From DATLZB01 sp035574175 (GTDB lineage: Bacteria; Pseudomonadota; Alphaproteobacteria; Rhizobiales; Hyphomicrobiaceae): a stretch of 23,663 nt of DNA. Location of the stretch: assembly GCA_035574175.1 (NCBI GenBank), contig DATLZB010000132.1, forward strand, positions 1 to 23,663, given 5' to 3'. This document shows positions 15,080-21,494 of this stretch, in pieces (the first letter of the stretch is position 1; every line of letters starts with the position of its first letter). A program made the translations under genes and the position numbers. Below the pieces are notes generated by a model. The model was not told where the DNA came from and did not search any database. It saw only the letters and a program-made list of their open reading frames with translations.

Positions 15080-16903
15080 ATGACGGCCGGCGTGGGAGGT
15101 TTGCGCAGGGGCGGCCGCACCAGACGCGATTGGGCCGCGCTCGGGCTCCAAGCCGCGCGGCGCGGCGATCATGTCGCCGCCCGGGCCGCCTTCCTGGAGG
15201 CGCTCAAGCGCGACCCGCGCAACGCCATGCTCCGCTGCAATCTGGCGCTCGCCGAACAACGGCTCGGCGCGATCGACGAGGCGGCGGTGCAGCTCACGGC
15301 CGCGCTCAGGGCCGACTCGCAGCGTACAGACGCTGCCCACCGCCTTGGGCGCCTTTTGATGCGATACGTCATCAGCGCTCCGGAACGCTTAGACGGTTTC
15401 GGCCTTAAAGCAGCGCTCGCCAGCGAGGGCGTCGCCCGTCAGGCGATCGCCGAGGTTGCGCTGCGCCACGTGCTCGCGACCCGCTCATCGCTCTCAGCCG
15501 CGCTCTCGGCGCCGGAGGCGGCGGCAGGGCACCTGCTGCTTGCACGAACGAACGAGGCACTGCGCGAGGACCTCCTGCTCGCCGCACTCAAGGGCGGCGT
15601 CGTCCGCGAGGAGGCCCAAGAGCGTCTCTTTACGCGGCTGCGCCGCCTTATACTGCTTGAACTCGAGCCGGCGCGGTTCGGTGACCGCGCCCTCACCGCC
15701 TTTGTGCTCGCCCTCATCGTGCAGGGCTCAAACAACGATTATGCGTGGGCGGAAAGCAGCGAAGAGAGCGAAGCCCTCGCCAACGTCGATCTCGACCCGA
15801 ATGCCCTTGTCGCCGGTGATCTCGAGGCCGCGCGCAAGCTCATGCTGCTCGCTCTCTACCGTCCGCTCGACGCCATTTTGGGACCGCAGGCGAGCGCGCT
15901 CGACCTTTCCCGCCTGAGGCCGCGGCCGTTACGCGAGTTGGTCGAGGAGCGGCTAGCCGCCGACGCCGAGCGGCGCCGGATCGCCGCCGGCCTTCGCCGC
16001 CTCTCAGAACCTGTAGATGCAGTATCGCAGCGCGTGGGCGCCCAATACGAAAGGAGCCCCTATCCCCAGTGGCAGACCATCCACCTGCCGGCACGCGGCA
16101 GTCTGCGCCCGGCGCTCGTGCGCTACTTCGGCGAACAGAAGCTTGCCTTCATGGACCGGCCGTTCAGTGTGCTCATCGCCGGTGCCGGGACCGGGCAACA
16201 CGCCCTGCAATCGGCCGCCGGCTACGGTGACAAGGCCGACGTGGTCGCGATCGACCTTTCGGCCCCGAGCCTTGCCTACGCCGAGCAGCGCCGCCGCGCG
16301 CTCGGTATCGGCAACGTCACCTTCATGGTGGCGGATATTCTCGATCTCGGCGGGCTCGAGCGCCGGTTCGACGTCATCGAATGCGTCGGCGTGCTGCATC
16401 ACATGGCCGATCCGTGGGCGGGTTGGCGAGCGCTGCTTGAGCGCCTCGAGCCCCACGGTCTCATGTATGTCGGACTCTACAGCGCATGTTCGCGGCGCGG
16501 GCTCGCCCTGTTGCGGGGCGAAGCCGGATACCCAGGTCCCGGCTGCAGCGATGAGGCGGCGCGCGCCTATCGGGCGGTTCTCCTCGAACGGCCCGCGAGC
16601 GTCCCCGGAGGCGAACTCAAATCTTCAAAGAACTTCTGGAACCTCAGCGAGTTCCGCGATTTGGTGCTGCATCCGTGCGAGCACCAGGTGACGCTCGAAG
16701 AGATCGGCCAATTCCTCTCCGATAACGGTCTCGCCTTCCGCGGGTTCACGCTCGGGCGGGACATCGAAGAGGATTTTGCCCGTCGCTTCCCCGAGGCCCC
16801 CTGGCCAGGACGGCTCGCCGACTGGCAGCGCTACGAAGCCGATCATCCCTCGACGTTCGATGGCATGTACCGGTTCTGGTGCGAACGGACCAAAATGGAG
16901 TAG
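15080..16903 (+). CDS. Class I SAM-dependent methyltransferase with a long TPR-like N-terminal region
   Basis: This 607-residue protein has two TPR-like helix pairs at its start (DWAALGLQAARRGDHVAARA, then MLRCNLALAEQRLGAIDEAA; about residues 17-80). About 200 residues of Ala/Leu/Arg-rich helices follow. A Rossmann methyltransferase domain lies near 330-520: motif I VLIAGAGTGQHAL (from about 364), the acidic VVAIDLSAPSLAYAEQRR, and the post-motif FDVIECVGVLHHMADPWAGW with LEPHGLMYVGLYS. The C-terminal 100 residues (LSEFRDLVLHPCEHQVTLEE and on) appear to be a lid or substrate domain. The HHM.DP..G pattern resembles methyltransferases acting on small molecules or lipids. The methyl acceptor is unknown. 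The start follows GAGGGG at a slightly long spacing. Confidence 0.85.
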   Translation: MTAGVGGLRRGGRTRRDWAALGLQAARRGDHVAARAAFLEALKRDPRNAMLRCNLALAEQRLGAIDEAAVQLTAALRADSQRTDAAHRLGRLLMRYVISAPERLDGFGLKAALASEGVARQAIAEVALRHVLATRSSLSAALSAPEAAAGHLLLARTNEALREDLLLAALKGGVVREEAQERLFTRLRRLILLELEPARFGDRALTAFVLALIVQGSNNDYAWAESSEESEALANVDLDPNALVAGDLEAARKLMLLALYRPLDAILGPQASALDLSRLRPRPLRELVEERLAADAERRRIAAGLRRLSEPVDAVSQRVGAQYERSPYPQWQTIHLPARGSLRPALVRYFGEQKLAFMDRPFSVLIAGAGTGQHALQSAAGYGDKADVVAIDLSAPSLAYAEQRRRALGIGNVTFMVADILDLGGLERRFDVIECVGVLHHMADPWAGWRALLERLEPHGLMYVGLYSACSRRGLALLRGEAGYPGPGCSDEAARAYRAVLLERPASVPGGELKSSKNFWNLSEFRDLVLHPCEHQVTLEEIGQFLSDNGLAFRGFTLGRDIEEDFARRFPEAPWPGRLADWQRYEADHPSTFDGMYRFWCERTKME

Positions 16904-16956
16904 GTTGGCGGGCCACACCACTCGAGGGAACCCCAACAACGCCGAGCGAGGGAGGG

Positions 16957-16968
16957 AGCGTCGACGCT
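16957..16968. promoter_or_regulatory. 12-bp perfect palindrome upstream of the DedA gene
   Basis: AGCGTCGACGCT is exactly self-complementary and sits 29 bp before the DedA-family start, with GGG/CCC-rich flanks (GGAGGG before, TTCTCCC after) that could extend it to a hairpin. It could be an operator or an mRNA stem. Chance is not excluded in DNA this rich in CG. Confidence 0.22.
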
Positions 16969-16997
16969 TCTCCCGCCAGCGGGGAGACACGCGCCGA

Positions 16998-17537
16998 ATG
17001 AGCCTCGAAAGTATCGCAGACACCATCATACAGTTCGTCAAGGCCAGAGAGGCCTGGGCGGCGCCCATTGTTTTCGTCCTGGCGTTCGGGGAGTCGATCG
17101 CGTTCGTGTCGCTGATCCTGCCCTTCTGGGGAATGCTGGTGGCGATTGGTGCGTTGATCGGCGACTCTCCAGGCCAGTTCTTCGCAATCTGGATGGCCGC
17201 CAGCGTCGGCGCCGCACTCGGCGACTGGTTCTCCTACTGGCTCGGCTACCACTATCACGCGCAGATCGCCAAGATGTGGCCGCTCTCGCGCTACCCCGAC
17301 CTGCTGCCCAGGGGTCACGTTTTTTTCGAGAAGTACGGCGCATGGGCGATCGTGCTCGCCCGCTTCTCCGGGCCGTTCCGCGCCTCGGTGCCGATCGTGG
17401 CGGGGGCGGCCGAGATGAGCTGGGTCAAGTTCCAAATCGCCAACTGGGCCTCGGCGTTCCTGTGGGCCTTCGTGCTGCTCGTGTTTGGCGACGTCATCGG
17501 CAAGGCGGTCCAGCTGGTTGGCCGCTGGTTCGCGTGA
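16998..17537 (+). CDS. DedA-family (SNARE-associated/VTT domain) inner-membrane protein
   Basis: This 179-residue polytopic protein has hydrophobic segments at about 20-45 (APIVFVLAFGESIAFVSLIL), 45-80, and two near the C-terminus (SWVKFQIANWASAFLWAFVL and the end). The DedA hallmark is present: VFFEKYGAWAIVLARFSGPF, then RASVPIVAGAAEMSW, which matches the F.(R)..(G)P.R...P..AG...M pattern with the conserved Arg. An acidic Glu in the first re-entrant region (GESIAF) is also kept. Family members are thought to flip undecaprenyl phosphate or phospholipids and to keep membrane potential in order. Which lipid applies here is unknown. The gene starts 94 bp after the methyltransferase gene. GGGGAGA at 16981-16987 is a plausible, slightly distant ribosome-binding site. 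Confidence 0.9.
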   Translation: MSLESIADTIIQFVKAREAWAAPIVFVLAFGESIAFVSLILPFWGMLVAIGALIGDSPGQFFAIWMAASVGAALGDWFSYWLGYHYHAQIAKMWPLSRYPDLLPRGHVFFEKYGAWAIVLARFSGPFRASVPIVAGAAEMSWVKFQIANWASAFLWAFVLLVFGDVIGKAVQLVGRWFA

Positions 17538-17596
17538 TCTCGCCCACCTCCTCGTGCTAGGCTGTCGAGGCAACGCCGCCAGCGCGGAGGTGACCT

Positions 17597-18370
17597 ATGG
17601 CCCAGGCGAGAGCGATCGATGCATCGATTCCGGCCGATGAATGGGCGATGCGCGTGGACCTCGCTGCCGCCTTCCGCCTCGTGCACCACTTCGGCTGGTC
17701 GGACCTGCTGGCCACGCATCTGTCGGCGCGTGTTCCAGGACCCAAAGACCTCTTTCTCATCAATCCGTTCGGGCTGCTGTTTCAGGAGATCACGGCCTCG
17801 AACCTCGTCAAAGTCGACATGGATGGCAACATCCTCAGTCCGACCGAGTACGACATCAACCCGGCGGGCTTCACCATTCACAGCGCCGTGCATATGGCCC
17901 GCCCCGAGGTCGCCTGCGTGATCCACACGCACACCGCTGCGGGCACGGGTGTCGCCAGCCAGCGTCATGGCCTGCTGCCGATCACCCAGCACGCGCTCGC
18001 CGTCATCGCCCAGACCGGCTATCACGACTACCAAGGCATCGCCACAGATCTGGCCGAGCGCGAGAGCATCGCCCGCGACCTCGGCGACAACAACGTGCTG
18101 ATCCTGCGCAATCACGGGCTGCTGACGGTCGGCAGGACGGTGGGCGAGGCCTTCATGTGGATGTACCGCGCGGAGCGGGCCTGCCGCATGCAGCTCGCTT
18201 TTCAGCAGGCCGGTGCCGAGCTTTACCCGATCCCGGAGGAAGTGCAGCGCATCACCATCGAGCGCAACCGCTTCAACAACTCGGAGAAGGGATACCGGCC
18301 GATCGGCAAGCGCGAATGGCCGGCGCTGCTGCGCATGCTCGACCGCATCGACGACAGCTACAAGCGCTGA
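17597..18370 (+). CDS. Class II aldolase/adducin family protein
   Basis: This 257-residue cytosolic protein has the class II aldolase fold. The zinc ligands are recognisable: His110 and His112 in VACVIHTHTAAG and His173 in LILRNHGLLTVG. The early stretch LVHHFGWSDLLATHLSARVP and the segment GFTIHSAVHMARPEV also match the family. Enzymes of this group are fuculose-phosphate-type aldolases, epimerases or decarboxylases. The longer, adducin-like version without the sugar-phosphate-binding set is common in Proteobacteria and its substrate is generally not known. GCGGAGGTG precedes the ATG at good spacing. It is convergent with the DUF1330/dioxygenase pair and close to the ThDP enzyme, which hints at a joint catabolic role. 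Confidence 0.88.
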   Translation: MAQARAIDASIPADEWAMRVDLAAAFRLVHHFGWSDLLATHLSARVPGPKDLFLINPFGLLFQEITASNLVKVDMDGNILSPTEYDINPAGFTIHSAVHMARPEVACVIHTHTAAGTGVASQRHGLLPITQHALAVIAQTGYHDYQGIATDLAERESIARDLGDNNVLILRNHGLLTVGRTVGEAFMWMYRAERACRMQLAFQQAGAELYPIPEEVQRITIERNRFNNSEKGYRPIGKREWPALLRMLDRIDDSYKR

Positions 18371-18401
18371 GGTGCAGCGCCACTCGAGGCCGCCGCGATC
18401 C

Positions 18402-18707
18402 TCACGTCGGCTGTGGGCCCTCGTAGCCCTCGACGATGGCCAGGTCCATGACCGACTTGCCTTGTCGAAGGGCCATGGCTCTGGCGTACTCGGGCGATCG
18501 ATAGCACTGCAGCGCGGCCTCGAAGGTCGGAAACTCGATGACGACCACGCGCGAACGCGGCTTGCCCTCGGCCGCTTCACAGGCGCCGCCACGGACCAGG
18601 AAGCGGGCGCCGTACTTCCTGAAGGCGTTGGCGTTCTCCGCAATGTAGGCCTTGTAGCCCTCCGGATCGCTAACGTCGACTAACGCAACCCAATATCCTT
18701 TGGCCAT
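18402..18707 (-). CDS. DUF1330 family protein
   Basis: This 101-residue protein is of the ferredoxin-like alpha/beta-barrel dimer type. It starts MAKGYWVALVDVSDPEGYKAY and continues AFRKYGARFLVRGG, SRVVVIEFPTFEAALQCYRS and PEYARAMALRQGKSVMDLAIV. These are the standard DUF1330 elements, including the GG after the second strand and the EYAxAxxLR helix. Its biochemical function is unknown; relatives of this fold include monooxygenases and isomerases. The ATG at 18707 is preferred over a TTG 24 bases upstream. It lies 31 bp downstream of the extradiol-type dioxygenase gene on the same strand and is probably co-transcribed with it. Confidence 0.9.
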   Translation of the reverse strand: MAKGYWVALVDVSDPEGYKAYIAENANAFRKYGARFLVRGGACEAAEGKPRSRVVVIEFPTFEAALQCYRSPEYARAMALRQGKSVMDLAIVEGYEGPQPT

Positions 18708-18738
18708 GGCGCGCTCGCTGTGCGGGCTCAAGACACGG

Positions 18739-19704
18739 TCAGCGCTTCACCGCTACCGGCGGCGTGCCGTGAGTGTGGAAGGACTCGATGGTTTTCAGAC
18801 CCCAGGCCTGGCCCTTCTTGCGCTCGGCTTCCGTCCAGGTGACGGTCTGCCAGTCCGGGGCCAGGATCAGGCGCGCTCCCGCGTTGGCGATCTCGACCCG
18901 GTTGCCGGCCGGCTCGTAGACGTAAAGAAAGAAGGTCTGCTGGATGGCGTGCTTGTGCGGGCCCGTCTCGATGAAGACGCCGTTCTCGAGGAAGATGTCG
19001 GCAGCCCTCAGGATGTGCTCGCGCTGGTCGACGGCATAGGTCAAGTGATGGAAGCGGCCGGGCGTGCCGGTAGCATCCCGCGTGTAGGCTACGTCGTAAG
19101 ACTTGTTGTTGACGGTGAACCAGCAGCCGGCAACGCTGCCGTCGTCGAGGACGATCTGCTCGGTGACGCGGCTGCCGAGCGCGGCGGGGAGGAAATCGCG
19201 AATGGCACCGACGTCGACGGCGAGCAGGTTGAAGTGATCGAGGCGGCGCACGCCCACGCCCCGGCCATGGAAGCGCTGGGCCTGATTCTTGAGGGCCGGC
19301 CGCTCCGCCGGCGTGGGCTCATATCTCCTCGTCTCCCAGTACAGCTCAAAGACGTGGCCGTCGGGGTCGCGGAACCGGTAGGCGGGCCCGTGACCAAGGT
19401 CGCCGTCGCTCCAGCCCAGGCCGGCACCGAGCCGTTCGATGGCGGCCACGCGCCGGTCGAGGGCCTGCCGGCTCGAAGTGCGATAGCCGACATGGCGCAT
19501 GCCGGTGGTCTTGGCCGCGGTCAGCTTGAGCGTGTGAAACTCATAGTCGTCGTAGGCCCTGAGATAGACCGAGTCCCCCTCTCTACCGGACTCGCTCAAA
19601 CCGAGGATCTCGACGAAGAACTTCAGGCTCTCGTCGGGCTTGTCGGTCAGCATCTCGACATGGCCGAGGTGAGCCACATCGAAGCACGGTTCGCGCCTTT
19701 CCAT
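18739..19704 (-). CDS. Extradiol-type ring-cleavage dioxygenase (two-domain VOC protein)
   Basis: This 321-residue protein has two VOC domains, as in catechol 2,3-dioxygenases. The first opens VAHLGHVEMLTDKPDESLKFF and ends PDGHVFELYWE. The second holds the likely iron ligands: His157 in RRLDHFNLLAVDV, His219 or His220 in GRFHHLTYAVD, and Glu271 in EPAGNRVEI. The predicted reaction is oxygen insertion next to the diol of a catechol-like ring, a meta-cleavage step, using Fe(II). All three ligands appear present, so activity is expected, but the substrate is unknown. ATG 19704 follows GAGGAG at 6 bases and is preferred over a GTG two codons earlier. DUF1330 follows in the same direction; the ThDP enzyme gene is divergent from a shared 95-bp promoter region. 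Confidence 0.88.
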   Translation of the reverse strand: MERREPCFDVAHLGHVEMLTDKPDESLKFFVEILGLSESGREGDSVYLRAYDDYEFHTLKLTAAKTTGMRHVGYRTSSRQALDRRVAAIERLGAGLGWSDGDLGHGPAYRFRDPDGHVFELYWETRRYEPTPAERPALKNQAQRFHGRGVGVRRLDHFNLLAVDVGAIRDFLPAALGSRVTEQIVLDDGSVAGCWFTVNNKSYDVAYTRDATGTPGRFHHLTYAVDQREHILRAADIFLENGVFIETGPHKHAIQQTFFLYVYEPAGNRVEIANAGARLILAPDWQTVTWTEAERKKGQAWGLKTIESFHTHGTPPVAVKR

Positions 19705-19799
19705 GTCCACTCCTCGGACGGGCCGTTGACGATGAGGGGCAGCTCGCCGCTAACTCTATCAGGAATGGACTGAACCGTCCCGAGTGGAGATCCTTAGCA

Positions 19800-21491
19800 A
19801 TGCCCAAGCCGGCCGGCCGCTTCGAGACCGTCGCCGAGGCCTACCTTGCGCTGCTGAAAAGCCGCGGCATCGACTGGCTGTTCGCCAATGCCGGCACGGA
19901 CTTTGCGCCGATCATCGAGGCCCTCGCCCGCGGTCGCAAGGCCGGTATCGCCATGCCCGAGGCCGTCCCCATCGCACACGAGACGGTCGCCGTCGCCATG
20001 GCGCACGGCTACTGGCTCCTTACCGGGCGGCCCCAGGCGGTCATGGTCCACGTCAACGTCGGTACGGCCAACGCGCTGATGGGTCTCATCAATGCCGCGC
20101 GCGACCATGTGCCGATGCTGTTCACCTCCGGCCGCACCCCAATCACCGAGCAGCGGCGCCACGGCAGCCGCGATTTGCCGATCCACTGGGGACAGGAGAT
20201 GTTCGACCAGGCGGGCATGCTGCGCGAGTTCGTCAAATGGGATTACGAACTGCGTTATGCCGAGCAGGTGCAGGCTGCCGTCGACCGCGCCATGGCGCTG
20301 GCGATGAGCGAGCCCATGGGCCCGGTGTACCTCAGCCTGCCGCGCGAGGTATTGGCGGAGCCTTGGCCGAACGTCGCGGTTTCGCAGCGCCCGACGGTCG
20401 CCGCGGCACGTGCCGCCCATCCCGATCCGGAGGCGGTGGGACATGCTGCGGACATGCTGAAGGCGGCCGAACGACCGCTCATTATCGCCGGACGCAGCGA
20501 TGCTGCGGCCTTCGCCGCCCTGACCGCCTTTGCCGAGCAGACGGCGATTCCGGTGGTGCATTTCTGGCCGGGGCGGCTCGCCGTGCCGACGGATCATCCC
20601 TTTCACGCCGGCTTCGACCTCACGCCATGGATCGAGCAGGCCGATGCCATTCTCGCCCTCGACATGATGGTGCCCTGGCTGCCCGATCGCCACAAGCTTG
20701 CGTCGGGCGCCCGCGTGATTCACATCGGCCCCAGCCCCGGATTTGGGGAGGTGCCGATGCGCTCGTTCCCGGCCACACTCTCGCTCAGCGCCAATGTCGC
20801 CGCCGCGCTGGCGCAGCTCGGGGCGGCGATGGGCGCGGCCTCGGCTCAACGCCGCGAGGCCGTGCTGGCCGCGATCGCCGATCACCGCCGTCGGCGCGCC
20901 AAGAAGCTTGCGCGCACAAAAGGAGATGGGCTCACCAACACCGCGATCAGCCGGATCATTGACGAGCACAAGGGGCAGGACGCCATCGTGTTTGGCGAGC
21001 TCGGCTGCGACGCATCGGTGATGACGTTCACGCGCGCCGACGGCTACTTCGGCCATCCCATCGCGGGCGGGCTCGGCTGGGGACTGCCGGCGGCGCTCGG
21101 CGCCAAGCTCGCCTGCCCCGATCGGCTCGTCATCGCCTGCGTGGGCGACGGCTCCTACATGTTCGCCAACCCGGTCGCGTGCCACCACACCGCTGCCGCG
21201 CTCGATCTTCCGATCCTCACCATCGTGTTCAACAACGAGGTGTGGAATGCAGTCCGCCGCTCGACGCTGACGCTCTACCCCGATGGGCACGCGGCAGCGG
21301 CCAATGAGATGCCGCTGTCCTCACTGGCGCCCTCGCCCGACTACGAGAAGGTTGTAGAGGCGAGCGGCGGCTGGGGCATCCGCGTCGAGGATGCTGCCGA
21401 GCTCGAGCGGGCGCTCGCCAAGGCAATTGGCATGGTGCAGCGGGAGAAGCGGCAGGCGCTCATCAACGTGCGCTGCGCGATCTCTCGCTGA
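19800..21491 (+). CDS. Thiamine-diphosphate-dependent enzyme (acetolactate synthase/benzoylformate decarboxylase-like)
   Basis: This 563-residue protein has the three-domain layout of the ThDP family. The N-terminal PYR domain starts TVAEAYLALLKSRGIDWLFA and carries the activating Glu61 in AVPIAHETVAVAMAHGYW. A central domain follows with RPLIIAGRSDAAAFAAL. The C-terminal PP domain has the ThDP/Mg motif VGDGSYMF, closing about 30 residues later with VFNN. It is predicted to act on a 2-oxo acid by decarboxylation or carboligation. FAD-binding ALS, oxalyl-CoA decarboxylase and benzoylformate-type enzymes all share these features, so the exact substrate cannot be fixed. GTGGAG lies about 10 bases before the ATG. 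The stop is only 3 bp from the convergent RND gene stop. Confidence 0.88.
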   Translation: MPKPAGRFETVAEAYLALLKSRGIDWLFANAGTDFAPIIEALARGRKAGIAMPEAVPIAHETVAVAMAHGYWLLTGRPQAVMVHVNVGTANALMGLINAARDHVPMLFTSGRTPITEQRRHGSRDLPIHWGQEMFDQAGMLREFVKWDYELRYAEQVQAAVDRAMALAMSEPMGPVYLSLPREVLAEPWPNVAVSQRPTVAAARAAHPDPEAVGHAADMLKAAERPLIIAGRSDAAAFAALTAFAEQTAIPVVHFWPGRLAVPTDHPFHAGFDLTPWIEQADAILALDMMVPWLPDRHKLASGARVIHIGPSPGFGEVPMRSFPATLSLSANVAAALAQLGAAMGAASAQRREAVLAAIADHRRRRAKKLARTKGDGLTNTAISRIIDEHKGQDAIVFGELGCDASVMTFTRADGYFGHPIAGGLGWGLPAALGAKLACPDRLVIACVGDGSYMFANPVACHHTAAALDLPILTIVFNNEVWNAVRRSTLTLYPDGHAAAANEMPLSSLAPSPDYEKVVEASGGWGIRVEDAAELERALAKAIGMVQREKRQALINVRCAISR

Positions 21492-21494
21492 GCC

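Noticed and set aside
19794..21290. Minus-strand open frame of 498 codons opposite the ThDP enzyme
   Set aside because: The plus-strand ThDP gene has intact catalytic Glu and GDG motifs, while the antisense frame shows no protein-like pattern.
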